Shown: positions 13,399-22,812, counted from the stretch's first letter. The stretch is DNA of 64,000 nt from Novosphingobium sp. G106 (GCF_019075875.1 NZ_JAHOOZ010000001.1:4402001-4466000), one strand, 5' to 3'. Program-made: numbers and translations. Notes: generated from the sequence alone by a model not told the origin.

Positions 13399-14229
13399 TT
13401 AATCGCCCAACCAACCGGTTGTGATCTCGCCCTTATGCCCCTCCGGCGCCAGCGCGGCGCGCAGGGCTTCCAGCAGAGGCGGCAGCGCCTGCGTAAAGGC
13501 GTAGGGCGGGTTGACTATATAAAGGCCCGCACCGTTATAGATGTCGGGCTGATCGCTATCGTACAACCAATGCTCCACCCGAAGAAATTTCGGGATGCCG
13601 AGCCTGCGTAACTGCTCCTTCCACCGCCAATGCGTGGCGCGGTCTTTCAGCGGATACCAGATCACCGTCACACCAGTTGCCCATTTGCGGTAAGCGGCGG
13701 CGAGGGTGGCGGTGATACGTGCGCGTTCGTCCCGCTGTTCGTACGGCGGGTCGACCACCACCACGCCGCGCGCGGTGCGGGGCGGCAGCATCGCCAGCCA
13801 AAGCTCGTAGGCGTCGCGCTCATGCACGGCGGCGGATGTGTCGCGCATCACGCCGCGCAGGGCATAGGCGTCTTCGGGATGTTTTTCGTTCAGGATCAGG
13901 GAATCCTGCGGGCGCAGAAGCTGCGCCAGAATCTGCGGCGAGCCGGGGTAGAGGTGCGGCTCGGCCCCGACATTCACCGCCTGTACGGCGGCGCGGTAGT
14001 CGTTCAGCAGGGGGTTCGGGTCGGCAAAGGCCCGCAGCACGCCCTGCATGGACTCGCCGGTGCGTCGGGCCTCCTCGCCGCCAAGGTCGTACAGCCCGCA
14101 GCCAGCATGGGTGTCGATCAGGGTCAGCGCGCCCTGTTTGTGCTGCAAGGCCCGCACGAGGGCGATCAGCAGGCTGTGCTTCACGACATCGGCGCTATTG
14201 CCGGCATGGAAGGAATGGCGATAATTCAT
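13399..14229 (-). CDS. rlmJ: 23S rRNA (adenine(2030)-N6)-methyltransferase
   Basis: SAM-dependent enzyme that methylates N6 of A2030 in 23S rRNA. The 276-residue length matches RlmJ. The family N-terminus MNYRHSFHAGNSADVVKH is present, followed by DTHAGCGLYDL (SAM site) and the catalytic amino-methyltransferase motif VVDPPYEQ near residue 165. It is transcribed leftward as a single gene, and its GC is slightly lower than that of its neighbours. Confidence 0.95.
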   Translation of the reverse strand: MNYRHSFHAGNSADVVKHSLLIALVRALQHKQGALTLIDTHAGCGLYDLGGEEARRTGESMQGVLRAFADPNPLLNDYRAAVQAVNVGAEPHLYPGSPQILAQLLRPQDSLILNEKHPEDAYALRGVMRDTSAAVHERDAYELWLAMLPPRTARGVVVVDPPYEQRDERARITATLAAAYRKWATGVTVIWYPLKDRATHWRWKEQLRRLGIPKFLRVEHWLYDSDQPDIYNGAGLYIVNPPYAFTQALPPLLEALRAALAPEGHKGEITTGWLGD

Positions 14230-14305
14230 TGCGATTCAAAACCCTGACGATCTGCCTCTATATGAACGGCTGGATTGCAGTGAAAGAGCTGCTACTCGCT
14301 CCGAC

Positions 14306-14626
14306 ATGGCAAACATCCCCAAGCTTACCGGTATCGTTGACGTTGATGGCCTCCAATACGAATGGGAACTGCGGAGCGAACCCCAATGGGGCGAGTCCGA
14401 GGGCTGGAAGGGCATGACGATCGCGCTGATGCAGAAACATACGCAGCGAGGAGCGTTGCTGGAATTTCCTCCCCCGAAGCGACTGTTGAAAGGCATGCAG
14501 CGTGGCCGCCTGCAAGTGGATAGCGCCACTATTTCCCGGGGAATCCGCGCTGCTTTGACGGCGGGGTGGGAGCCTGCATCTCGAGGCAAGCCAATGGTGT
14601 TTATGGTCGACGCCGACGGAAACTAG
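14306..14626 (+). CDS. uncharacterised protein, 106 residues
   Basis: A small, soluble, basic-to-neutral protein with no membrane span or signal. It starts MANIPKLTGIVDVDG and has a central EFPPPKRLLKGMQRGR stretch. It lies divergent from rlmJ. No family is recognised with confidence. Codon use and the consistent reading frame make it a probable gene. Confidence 0.55.
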   Translation: MANIPKLTGIVDVDGLQYEWELRSEPQWGESEGWKGMTIALMQKHTQRGALLEFPPPKRLLKGMQRGRLQVDSATISRGIRAALTAGWEPASRGKPMVFMVDADGN

Positions 14627-14763
14627 CCGCCGATCGAGGAAAATAAAGCACGTCTAAGATCAATCCCTTAGACGCGACGACACCGGAATCGCCGACATTG
14701 CCGCCATTGAGACGGCCATCCTCGTGGACTAAAAGCGGACGCTCGGAACGGGGAAGTGCGATC

Positions 14764-14856
14764 ATGAACATGCAGGCGGACGACGATGCAGTGCGCTAGG
14801 ATGAGAGGCTAGGCAAGCTGGTGAAGATCCAGCTGGAGCCGGAGAAGCCGGAGTGA
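14764..14856 (+). pseudogene. possible 30-codon ORF interrupted by an in-frame TAG
   Basis: From ATG 14764 a frame reads MNMQADDDAVR, then TAG (14797-14799), then a charged tail ending KIQLEPEKPE and TGA at 14854-14856. That stop overlaps the start of the next small ORF as TGATG, a common coupling in real operons. It may be a decayed short gene, perhaps a phage remnant, or chance. The upstream stretch 14627-14763 holds nothing I can identify firmly. Confidence 0.22.
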
Positions 14857-14978
14857 TGTGGGACTTCCTCGTCGACAACTTTTGGTACGCGCTACCTCAT
14901 TGGCTTCAGTGGCTCATCCTCGCGCCGTGCATCTTGGCGCTTGGCGTCGGCGCCTACCTGCTTTGGCAGGAGGGATAG
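14856..14978 (+). CDS. 40-residue putative single-span membrane protein
   Basis: ATG 14856 opens a 40-codon frame to TAG 14978. The peptide is rich in Trp and Leu, with a membrane-like stretch (about residues 19-37, WLILAPCILALGVGAYLLW). Its start overlaps the preceding stop as TGATG. No family is recognised. The following gap 14979-15227 is AT-richer and carries only promoter-like sequence for the next gene. Confidence 0.4.
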   Translation: MWDFLVDNFWYALPHWLQWLILAPCILALGVGAYLLWQEG

Positions 14979-15227
14979 GGCCCGGCCCGTGCCAGTGTTT
15001 GCAATCTATACAATCGCTAATAATAAGTCCCCAGCTACCGATGAGGCTTGGAACTTGTGTGGACACAATTTGACAGCCGGTCGCCTTCGTCAATGAATGA
15101 CTAACGCCGTGACGGAGAAAATATCCGTTTTGGATTATTTTCATCGCGACAATATAGTCCGTTCCGGATGAGTCTCTTACATCGGCAATAACGAATTATT
15201 TGAAATACCTCGCCAAACAACTCGGCC

Positions 15228-16211
15228 ATGGACAGGCAACGTGATGAGAGGTATTCAATCTTAGGGCTACGCCTTTGGATTCCAGTGTGGCTTTTTGCTC
15301 TTTGCGGGGTCGCTCTCTTTCTAGCGACCGGTTTCCGCGTTACTTCGAATGATTGGTTAGAGCGTTTGGTAATTATAGTTATCGGCGGCTGCCTCGCAGC
15401 ATTGCTAAAGAAGCAGCCGACCTACTGCGTCGCGATTGCCGGCACGGCATTTTTCCAGGGCATTGTTATCTCGACTGCCGCAATGATGGTAACCTACGCC
15501 GCCGCCACGTCCGGAAACGAGTTGGCCGATGAGGCGCTACTTCGGATGGACAGGGCACTGGGTTACGATTGGCAGGCTTACGCCTCCTTTATCTATTCGC
15601 ACGAGACCCTAACCTCGCTCGTCCTGCCGAGCTACTGGTTGATCTTCCCGCAGCCGATCCTGATTATCTGCCTGCTGGCGGCGAAAGGGCGAGCCGACAA
15701 GCTCGAGAAGTTCATAATCGTATCGGCCCTCACCCTGTGCGTTACCGCGGCCATATTCTATTTCCTGCCCGCAACGCAGGCCTGGACGCATCTTGGCTAT
15801 GGTGACGACCGGATCGCCATCTATCCGGATATGTCCCATTCGAGCCATGGCTGGGTTCAACAGTTTCTGAAGATTCACGGTGGGGGCGGAAGAGTAATGT
15901 CACACTTCACCGGCGGCGCGCTGATTGCCTTTCCCAGCTATCACTGCATCTCTGGCTTGATTTTCATTTGGGCGACTTGGCCGATTGCGGTCCTTCGGCC
16001 GACCTCCGTAATCTTCAACGGCCTCATGATCGCGGCGACACCGATCGTTGGCGGACATTACCTCGTGGATATCATCGGTGGGGCGCTCGTCGCTGCCGCC
16101 GTCATCGGCGTAACGGAGCGGTTCTACCCGCGTCTATGCAGGTTCGCGGGAGGTGATCAAAACCGTCCCGAAAGGCAGCGTCGTGGTGGGGAGAATGTCC
16201 CCAGCAATTAG
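15228..16211 (+). CDS. AUR1/PAP2-like membrane phosphatase or phosphotransferase
   Basis: A polytopic inner-membrane protein of 327 residues with the C-terminal PAP2 signature: FPSYHCISG near residue 237 and GGHYLVDIIGG near residue 275, giving the two catalytic His and the Asp. The layout, with a long hydrophobic N-terminal half before the motifs, is closer to the PAP2_3 (AUR1/inositolphosphotransferase) subgroup than to simple lipid phosphatases. The substrate is unknown; a role in lipid head-group exchange is inference. The gene sits in a lower-GC patch, which hints at acquisition. Confidence 0.72.
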   Translation: MDRQRDERYSILGLRLWIPVWLFALCGVALFLATGFRVTSNDWLERLVIIVIGGCLAALLKKQPTYCVAIAGTAFFQGIVISTAAMMVTYAAATSGNELADEALLRMDRALGYDWQAYASFIYSHETLTSLVLPSYWLIFPQPILIICLLAAKGRADKLEKFIIVSALTLCVTAAIFYFLPATQAWTHLGYGDDRIAIYPDMSHSSHGWVQQFLKIHGGGGRVMSHFTGGALIAFPSYHCISGLIFIWATWPIAVLRPTSVIFNGLMIAATPIVGGHYLVDIIGGALVAAAVIGVTERFYPRLCRFAGGDQNRPERQRRGGENVPSN

Positions 16212-16312
16212 CTGGTTTCACTCGGACACAGTGCGCAAGCGAAGGTCGGCTTGCACGGAACCGCGAGAAGCTGCCTGTCCGGACTCCCCAACAAAGCCAC
16301 CCTCCGTGCACG

Positions 16313-16343
16313 AAAAAGCCGCCACCCCATGCGGGATGACGGC
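16313..16343 (-). terminator. intrinsic terminator of the gpmA-bamF operon
   Basis: On the minus strand an 11-bp stem (GCCGTCATCCC with GGGGTGGCGGC, two G-T pairs) closes a GCAT loop and is followed by TTTTT. It lies about 25 bases past the bamF stop. This is a strong Rho-independent terminator for the leftward operon. The rest of 16212-16366 holds nothing else recognised. Confidence 0.8.
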
Positions 16344-16366
16344 CCTGTCTCGCGTTGCGACGTAGT

Positions 16367-16783
16367 TTAGGAAGCGCCGCCGGCTACGGCCTGGGCTTCG
16401 CGGCCGTCGCCCGCGGGGGCGGCGATGATGTCGCGGGTGACGTCGCCCTTGGCGACGGTGTTGGTTTGATTGTCGCCCACGTTCGAGCGGATGCCCGGCG
16501 CGGCGGTGCCAGCGCGGCCGATCGTGTTCTTCTCGACCTCGCTGCGCGGGGCCGGGCCGCCGAACAGGGCGTCGAGCGTCTGCTGCTGGCTGTTGGTCTC
16601 CACCGGACGCGGCGCGCCCTGCTGCGGCGGGGTCAGCGCGAAATCGGGCGGCACGACCAGCGGCGACTGGCGCTGGACGGCGAATTCGTCGGGCCGTTCG
16701 CGGTTGAGCAGCCCGCCGCCGCCGCAGCCGGCGAGCAGCGCCGAGGCAGTCGTCACGAGGATCAGGGCTGTAACTTTACGCAT
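16367..16783 (-). CDS. DUF3035 lipoprotein (BamF-like beta-barrel assembly component)
   Basis: A 138-residue lipoprotein with lipobox LLAGC (Cys at 20) and then a glycine run. The DUF3035 body contains RPDEFAVQRQSPLVVPPDF, typical of the alphaproteobacterial protein described as BamF, an accessory subunit of the outer-membrane protein assembly complex. The C-terminal part is low-complexity. It starts three bases after lspA ends and is the last gene of the operon before the terminator. Confidence 0.85.
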   Translation of the reverse strand: MRKVTALILVTTASALLAGCGGGGLLNRERPDEFAVQRQSPLVVPPDFALTPPQQGAPRPVETNSQQQTLDALFGGPAPRSEVEKNTIGRAGTAAPGIRSNVGDNQTNTVAKGDVTRDIIAAPAGDGREAQAVAGGAS

Positions 16784-16786
16784 GTC

Positions 16787-17401
16787 TTAGCTCTCCGGGG
16801 CGGTGTCGGCCGGCTTTTCGGGGTCCGCAGGCCCTATTTCAGCAGGTTTGGGCTTCTCGCGCGAAAACAGGGACCGGGCAAGGATTATCAGGACGCCGAC
16901 TGTGATCGCGGCATCGGCGAGGTTGAAGATCAGGAACGGGCGCCACTCGCCGATATGGAAATCGGCATAGTCGACGACATAGCCGTGCCAGGCCCGGTCG
17001 TGGATATTGCCGAGCGCGCCGCCGAGCACCAGTGCCAGCGCGGCAAGGTCGAGCTTGGCCTTCTCGTACTTCACGATCCAGACGAAGACGACGAGCGCGA
17101 TCAGGCTGGTCAGGGCGACCAGCAGGTAGCGCATTTCGATCGACTGCGCGGTGAGCATGCCGAGCGAGACGCCGTAGTTCTCGGTCCAGGTCAGCTTGAA
17201 GAAGGGTAGTCCCACCGAGACGCCGGCGTCCGGAATTCCCATGCGACCGGCATTGCGCGACGCTTCCGCCACGCCCCAAGCGCCGGCGACCTGCCGCTTG
17301 ATCCACTGGTCGATGGCATAGACCAATCCGGCCAGGACCAGCGCGGCGATGCGGCGGCGCCAGAGCGTAGCTGCGGGCAGGTCGGCCGCGGCGGAACTCA
17401 T
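16787..17401 (-). CDS. lspA: signal peptidase II (lipoprotein signal peptidase)
   Basis: Inner-membrane aspartic protease that removes the signal peptide from diacylglyceryl prolipoproteins, the step after Lgt. It has 204 residues with four hydrophobic spans. The motifs are DQWIKR near residue 30, TWTENYGVSLG, GGALGNIHDRAWHGYVVDYADF with the first catalytic Asp, and FNLADAAITVG with the second. ATG 17401 overlaps the ileS stop (ATGA), which fixes the start; longer upstream frames lie inside ileS. Confidence 0.95.
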   Translation of the reverse strand: MSSAAADLPAATLWRRRIAALVLAGLVYAIDQWIKRQVAGAWGVAEASRNAGRMGIPDAGVSVGLPFFKLTWTENYGVSLGMLTAQSIEMRYLLVALTSLIALVVFVWIVKYEKAKLDLAALALVLGGALGNIHDRAWHGYVVDYADFHIGEWRPFLIFNLADAAITVGVLIILARSLFSREKPKPAEIGPADPEKPADTAPES

Positions 17402-20229
17402 GCCGAAACGTCCATCCCTTCGACCACATCGTCGCAGCGCGCGCAGAGCGTGCCGTCCTCGGTCACTTCGGGCAGGTGGCGCCAGCAGCGGCCGCATTTG
17501 TGGTAGGAGGTGCGCGAAACGGTCACGCCGTCGCCCTGCGCCCGCGTCACTTGCGCGCTGATGAACAGCTCGGCGAGATCGGCGTCGGGCGCGCTGGCGG
17601 GGACAGTGACAGTGGCTTCAAGGCCCGAGCCCAGCACCTTCTCGCGCCGCAGCGGCTCGATCGCTTCGAGCACCTGCGCGCGCAACGCGCGCAGGTCGGC
17701 CCAGCGCTCGGCCAAGGCAGCGTCGTCGCTTGCAGGCAGTTCCGGCCATTCGAGCAGGTGGACGCTGCCGCCTGCGGGATAGCGCGTCAGCCAGACTTCC
17801 TCGGCTGTGAAGACCAAGACTGGTGCGGCATAGCGCACCAGCGCGTGGAACAGCGTGTCGAGAACCGTGCGGTAGGCCATGCGCTTGGCGTCCGCAGGCG
17901 CGTCGCAGTAAAGGCTGTCCTTGCGGATATCGAAGAAGAAGGCCGAGAGGTCCTCGTTGCAGAAATCGGTCAGCGAGCGGACGTAGGTATTGAAATCGAA
18001 GTCCGCGATCGCCTGCTTCAGCGTCGCATCGAGCCGCGCGAGCAGCGCCAGGACATAGCGTTCGAGTTCGGGCATCACGCTCGGCGTGACACGCTCGGTC
18101 TCTTCGAACCCTTCCAGCGCGCCCAGCAGATAGCGGAAGGTGTTGCGCAGCTTGCGGTACTGGTCGGCGACGCCCTTGAGGATCTCGTCGCCGATGCGGT
18201 GGTCCTCGGTATAGTCGACCGACAGCGCCCAGAGCCGGATGATGTCGGCGCCGTTGCTTTCCATGACCTTCAGCGGGTCGATGGTGTTGCCCAGCGACTT
18301 CGACATCTTCAGACCCTTCTGGTCCATGGTGAAGCCATGGGTCAGGACCGTCTTGTAGGGCGCGCGGCCGCGCGTGGCGCAGCTCTCGAGCAGCGAGGAC
18401 TGGAACCAGCCGCGGTGCTGGTCCGAGCCTTCGAGGTAGAGGTCGGCGGGCCACTGCAGATCGGGCCAGCGGCCGCTTTCGAGCACGAAGGCGTGGGTCG
18501 AGCCCGAATCGAACCAGACGTCGAGGATGTCGGCGACGCGCTCGTAGTCGGCCGCCGCATAGTCGTTGCCGAGGTATTCCTGCGCGCGGTCGTCGGACCA
18601 GGCGTCAACGCCGCCCTCGCGCACCGCCGCGATGATGCGGGAATTGACTGCGGGGTCGTTCAGGTACTGGCCGCTCTTGCGGTCGACGAACAGCGTGATC
18701 GGCACGCCCCAGGCGCGCTGGCGGCTGAGCACCCAGTCGGGCCGCCCTTCGACCATCGAGCCGATGCGGTTGCGGCCCTTTTCGGGGATGAAGCGCGTGT
18801 CGGCGATGGCGTCCTTGGCGACGGTGCGCAGCGTCGGCGGCATCACTTCGTCGAGCAGCGCGTAACGCTCGTCCTGACGCACCAGATGCTCGGACTCGCG
18901 GTCCATCGGCACGAACCACTGCGGCGTGCAGCGGAAAATGATCTTCGCCTTCGAGCGCCAGCTGTGTGGATAAGAGTGTTTATAATCTGTGGAAGCTGCC
19001 AGCAGGCCGCCGGCTTCGCGCAGGTCCGAGCAGATCGGGCCGTCGGGCGCGTTGAACTTGGGATTGATCACCGATCCCTGGCCGCCCATCCACAGCCAGT
19101 CGGCGCGGAACTTGCCGTCACCCTCGACCGCGAAGACCGGCTCGATGCCGTGCTTCTTGCAGAGCAGGAAGTCGTCCTCGCCATGGTCGGGCGCCATGTG
19201 GACGAGGCCGGTGCCGCTCTCGGTGGTGACGAAGTCCGAACCGTCGAGGAAGGGACGGGGCTTGGCGAAGAATCCGCCGAGCGCGTGCATCGGGTGGCGC
19301 GCCGTGGCACCCGCCAGCAGCGGGCCCTTGACGTACATCTCCATCTTGAAGCCGTCGGCACCGATGCGCTTGAGGAAGGCGTCGATCAGCGGTTCGGCAA
19401 CGACGTACCGGTCCTCGCTCCCGCTGGCGCCCGTGGCGCGCAGGAGGATGTAGTCGACCGGCGCGCCATAGGCGATCGCCTGGTTGGACGGGATCGTCCA
19501 GGGCGTGGTCGTCCAGATCACCGCCTTGGCGCCGACCAGTTCCTCGGCCTCGGGGCAAGTGACGATCTCGAAGGCGACGTCGATCTGGGTCGAGACGATG
19601 TCCTCGTACTCGACTTCTGCCTCTGCCAGCGCGGTCTTCTCGACCGGCGACCACATCACCGGCTTGGCGCCGCGATAGAGCTGGCCGGTCTCGGCGAATT
19701 TCAGCAGCTCGGTGACGATCGTCGCCTCGGCCTGGAAATCCATCGTCAGGTAGGGATTGTCCCAGTCGCCGTTGATGCCCAGGCGCTTGAGCTGCTCGCG
19801 CTGGACGTCAACCCAGTGCTGCGCATAGGCGCGGCATTCAGCGCGGAACTCGACCGGATCGACCTGGTCCTTGTCGAGTTTCTTCTTGCGGTACTGCTCC
19901 TCGACCTTCCACTCGATCGGCAGGCCGTGGCAGTCCCAGCCGGGCACATAGGGCGCGTCCTTGCCCAGCAAAGTCTGGGTGCGCACGACCATGTCCTTGA
20001 GGATGTGGTTCAGCGCATGGCCGATGTGCATGTCGCCATTGGCGTAGGGCGGGCCGTCGTGGAGGATGAACTTTTCCCGGCCGGCGCGGGCCGCGCGGGT
20101 CTGGGCGTAGATGTCCTGTTCCTGCCAACGCGCAAGAATGCCGGGTTCCTTCTGCGGAAGCCCGGCTTTCATGGGGAACTCGGTCTTCGGCAGGAAGACG
20201 GTCGATCGGTAGTCGCGCTGCTCGGTCAT
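17398..20229 (-). CDS. ileS: isoleucyl-tRNA synthetase
   Basis: Class Ia synthetase that charges tRNA-Ile and edits valine. The 943 residues include the HIGH-type motif GDMHIGHALNHILKD near residue 70, a CP1 editing domain with TTPWTIPSNQ, the KMSKS loop LKMSKSLGNT, and a C-terminal zinc finger with CGRC and CARC. The whole family length is present without interruption. It is preceded by a 79-base gap after ribF and overlaps lspA. Confidence 0.97.
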   Translation of the reverse strand: MTEQRDYRSTVFLPKTEFPMKAGLPQKEPGILARWQEQDIYAQTRAARAGREKFILHDGPPYANGDMHIGHALNHILKDMVVRTQTLLGKDAPYVPGWDCHGLPIEWKVEEQYRKKKLDKDQVDPVEFRAECRAYAQHWVDVQREQLKRLGINGDWDNPYLTMDFQAEATIVTELLKFAETGQLYRGAKPVMWSPVEKTALAEAEVEYEDIVSTQIDVAFEIVTCPEAEELVGAKAVIWTTTPWTIPSNQAIAYGAPVDYILLRATGASGSEDRYVVAEPLIDAFLKRIGADGFKMEMYVKGPLLAGATARHPMHALGGFFAKPRPFLDGSDFVTTESGTGLVHMAPDHGEDDFLLCKKHGIEPVFAVEGDGKFRADWLWMGGQGSVINPKFNAPDGPICSDLREAGGLLAASTDYKHSYPHSWRSKAKIIFRCTPQWFVPMDRESEHLVRQDERYALLDEVMPPTLRTVAKDAIADTRFIPEKGRNRIGSMVEGRPDWVLSRQRAWGVPITLFVDRKSGQYLNDPAVNSRIIAAVREGGVDAWSDDRAQEYLGNDYAAADYERVADILDVWFDSGSTHAFVLESGRWPDLQWPADLYLEGSDQHRGWFQSSLLESCATRGRAPYKTVLTHGFTMDQKGLKMSKSLGNTIDPLKVMESNGADIIRLWALSVDYTEDHRIGDEILKGVADQYRKLRNTFRYLLGALEGFEETERVTPSVMPELERYVLALLARLDATLKQAIADFDFNTYVRSLTDFCNEDLSAFFFDIRKDSLYCDAPADAKRMAYRTVLDTLFHALVRYAAPVLVFTAEEVWLTRYPAGGSVHLLEWPELPASDDAALAERWADLRALRAQVLEAIEPLRREKVLGSGLEATVTVPASAPDADLAELFISAQVTRAQGDGVTVSRTSYHKCGRCWRHLPEVTEDGTLCARCDDVVEGMDVSA

Positions 20230-20308
20230 GACCGGCCGCCGTTAGAGGAATCTGGTTAAGGATGAAAGTCCGCGCTGCACCGTAAGTCGCGCCGTACCCC
20301 GTTAATAA

Positions 20309-21244
20309 TCAAGGTACGAGTGTCGCAAGTCTCGCCCGGGCCTCGTCGCAGTCGCGTGCGATCTGCGCGGTCAGTTCTTCGAGGCTGTCGAACTTGCCTT
20401 CGGGGCGCAGGAAAGAGTGGAGCGCGACCTCGATCTCCTGGCCGTAGAGATCGCCCGAAAAGTCGAAGAAATAGGGCTCGAGCAGTTCCTTCGGCGGATC
20501 GAAGCTCGGGCGGATGCCGATATTGGCGGCGCCCTGCACGACCCGGCCGTCGGGCAGTCGGCCCGTCACCGCATAGATTCCATAGCGCGGACGCAGATAT
20601 TCGCCGAGCTCGATGTTGGCGGTGGGGAAGCCGATCGTCCGCCCGACCTTGTCGCCGTGCTGGACCGTTCCCCGAATCGCGAAGGGCCGGGTGAGCAGCC
20701 GCGTGGCGGCCTCGCAGTCGCCCACTTGCAATGCGGTGCGAATGCGGCTCGAGGAGATCGGTCCCTCGGTATCGTGGACCGCGCCGACCGTGCGCGCCTC
20801 GATCCCGAACTGCGCGCCCAGGCTCTTCAGCAAGGCAGTATTGCCGCCGCGGCGCTGGCCGAAAGTGAAATCCTCGCCGGTAACGACGCCGGCCGCGCCG
20901 AGGTGCCCGGCGATCATGTCCTCGATCCAGCGCTCTGCCGGCATGTTCGCGAGCACGGCGTCGAAGAAGAACACCAGCACGCCATCGACCCCGGCGGCCT
21001 CGAACAGTTCCATCCGCTGGTCGAGCCGGGTCAGGCGGAACGGATCGCAGTCGGGCTTGAAATAGCGCATCGGGTGCGGCGAGAAGGTCGCCACCACCGC
21101 GGGTCGGCCTTCGCGGCGCGCCCAGTCGATCGCCGTGCCGACCACGGCCTGGTGGCCCTGGTGGAAGCCGTCGAAATTGCCCAGCGCCAGGACGGCGCCG
21201 CGCAGGCTTTCGGGCATGGGATCGCGGTGATCGAGACGAATCAT
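20309..21244 (-). CDS. ribF: bifunctional riboflavin kinase/FAD synthetase
   Basis: Phosphorylates riboflavin to FMN and adenylates FMN to FAD in the cytosol. The 311-residue protein has the N-terminal adenylyltransferase motif LGNFDGFHQGHQ near residue 22, SSSRIRTAL in the middle, and the C-terminal kinase motif GFPTANIEL. The order ribF-ileS-lspA is conserved in many proteobacteria and supports the call. Confidence 0.95.
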   Translation of the reverse strand: MIRLDHRDPMPESLRGAVLALGNFDGFHQGHQAVVGTAIDWARREGRPAVVATFSPHPMRYFKPDCDPFRLTRLDQRMELFEAAGVDGVLVFFFDAVLANMPAERWIEDMIAGHLGAAGVVTGEDFTFGQRRGGNTALLKSLGAQFGIEARTVGAVHDTEGPISSSRIRTALQVGDCEAATRLLTRPFAIRGTVQHGDKVGRTIGFPTANIELGEYLRPRYGIYAVTGRLPDGRVVQGAANIGIRPSFDPPKELLEPYFFDFSGDLYGQEIEVALHSFLRPEGKFDSLEELTAQIARDCDEARARLATLVP

Positions 21245-21256
21245 GGTTGGCCCGGG

Positions 21257-21742
21257 CTATAGGTCGCGGCGCAGCGTCACGAAAGCGAATGCGGGGCGGC
21301 CGTTGTCGGCGGGATGCTCCTCGCGGAACACTTCGCGCCAGGATGCGTCCAGCGGCGGCATATGGGTATCGCCGTCCACCTCGGCATGGACCTCGGTCAG
21401 TTCGATGCGGTTGGCGAGCGGCAGGAACAGCGCGTTGATCTCGGCGCCACCGATCACCGCGGTGTCGCCGTCACCCGCCATATCGAGCGCCGCATCAACC
21501 GAATGCGCCACCTCGGCGCCCTCCGCCGACCAATCGGCATCGCGCGTCAGAACGATGTGACGCCGGCCGGGCAGGGGACTGGGAAAGCTGTCGAAGGTCT
21601 TCCGGCCCATGATCATCGGCCCGCCGAGCGTCAGCGCCTTGAAGCGCTTAAGATCGGCAGGGATATGCCAGGGTAACGCGCCGTCCTTGCCGATCGTGCC
21701 GTTGGCGGCGCGCGCGTAGATCAAGAACAGGTCTCGGCTCAT
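21257..21742 (-). CDS. folA: dihydrofolate reductase
   Basis: Reduces dihydrofolate to tetrahydrofolate with NADPH. The 161 residues carry the family landmarks: IGKDGALPWHIPADLKRFK near residue 18 and PMIMGRKTFDSFP near residue 41, plus VIGGAEI for NADPH binding. It sits in the purine/folate part of the operon, seven bases after purK and 12 before ribF. Confidence 0.95.
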   Translation of the reverse strand: MSRDLFLIYARAANGTIGKDGALPWHIPADLKRFKALTLGGPMIMGRKTFDSFPSPLPGRRHIVLTRDADWSAEGAEVAHSVDAALDMAGDGDTAVIGGAEINALFLPLANRIELTEVHAEVDGDTHMPPLDASWREVFREEHPADNGRPAFAFVTLRRDL

Positions 21743-21749
21743 CCCCGCG

Positions 21750-22808
21750 TCAAGCCAGCGTCAGCCGCGTGACGTGGCCCATCTTGCGCCCGGGCCGCGC
21801 CGCCGCCTTGCCGTAGAGGTGGAGGTGGTTGGCGGGATCGCCGAGCAGCTTCGCCCAGTCCTCGGCCGCGTCGCCGATGATGTTGCGCATCTCGACGGCC
21901 TTGGCGGCGAGCGCGGTGTCACCCAGCGGCAGGCCACAGATCGCGCGGATATGGTTCTCGAACTGGCTGGTGACCGCGCCCTCGATCGTCCAGTGCCCCG
22001 AATTGTGCACGCGCGGCGCCATCTCGTTGAACACCGGGCCGTTCGCCGTGGCGAAGAATTCGAGCGTCAGCACGCCGACATAGTCGAGCGCTGCCGCTAC
22101 CTTGGCCGCCAAGGCGCGGGCTTCGGCCAGCTGCGCTTGCACCAGTGAGCAGGCTGGCACGGTCGAGCGGGCGAGAATCCCGCCCTTGTGGACGTTGTCG
22201 GGCGTATCCCAGAAGCGGATGTCGCCATCCGTTCCGCGGCAGAGCAGCACTGAGAACTCGGCTTCGAAAGTGACGAAGCCTTCGTAGATCAGCGGTTTTG
22301 CCGGCAGATCGAGTGCGGCGGCGTCGCCTTCCGCCATGATCCGCCACTGGCCCTTGCCGTCGTAGCCGTCGCGGCGGGTCTTGAGGATGCCTGGTGCGCC
22401 GATCCTGGCGACGGCCGCCGCAAGGTCCGCGGCGCAATCGACAGTGGCGTAGGGGGCGGGTTTGCCGCCCAGTTCCTCGATGAAGCGCTTCTCGTTCAAC
22501 CGGTCCTGCGCGGTTTCCAGAGCGCGCGGGTGTGCCAGCAGCGGCACGTCGCCCAGCGCAACGAGTGGCGGGACGGGGACGTTCTCGAACTCGTAGGTCA
22601 CCACCGCGCAGTCGGCGGCGAAGCGCGCCATGGCTTCGGCATCGTCCCACGCGGCGCAAGTGAAGGCGCCGCAGACTTCGGCGGCGATGGAGTCCGGCTC
22701 GGGCGCATAGACATGGCAGCGATAGCCGAGCTGCGCCGCGGCCATGGCCAGCATCCGGCCGAGCTGGCCGCCACCGAGGATACCGATCGTCTCTCCCGGC
22801 GAAATCAT
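21750..22808 (-). CDS. purK: 5-(carboxyamino)imidazole ribonucleotide synthase
   Basis: ATP-grasp enzyme that converts AIR and bicarbonate to N5-CAIR in purine synthesis, feeding PurE. It has 352 residues from ATG 22808, with IGILGGGQLGRMLA at the start, VVTYEFENVP, TRRDGYDGKGQW as an ATP-grasp loop, and EMAPRVHNSGHWTIEG near residue 265. The longer upstream frame overlaps purE and is rejected; the chosen start lies four bases after the purE stop. Confidence 0.96.
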   Translation of the reverse strand: MISPGETIGILGGGQLGRMLAMAAAQLGYRCHVYAPEPDSIAAEVCGAFTCAAWDDAEAMARFAADCAVVTYEFENVPVPPLVALGDVPLLAHPRALETAQDRLNEKRFIEELGGKPAPYATVDCAADLAAAVARIGAPGILKTRRDGYDGKGQWRIMAEGDAAALDLPAKPLIYEGFVTFEAEFSVLLCRGTDGDIRFWDTPDNVHKGGILARSTVPACSLVQAQLAEARALAAKVAAALDYVGVLTLEFFATANGPVFNEMAPRVHNSGHWTIEGAVTSQFENHIRAICGLPLGDTALAAKAVEMRNIIGDAAEDWAKLLGDPANHLHLYGKAAARPGRKMGHVTRLTLA

Positions 22809-22812
22809 CGTC

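Noticed and set aside
17476..20259. A 927-codon plus-strand frame opposite ileS
   Set aside because: Pure antisense shadow: composition rich in Arg/Ala/Val with no motif, fully covered by ileS.
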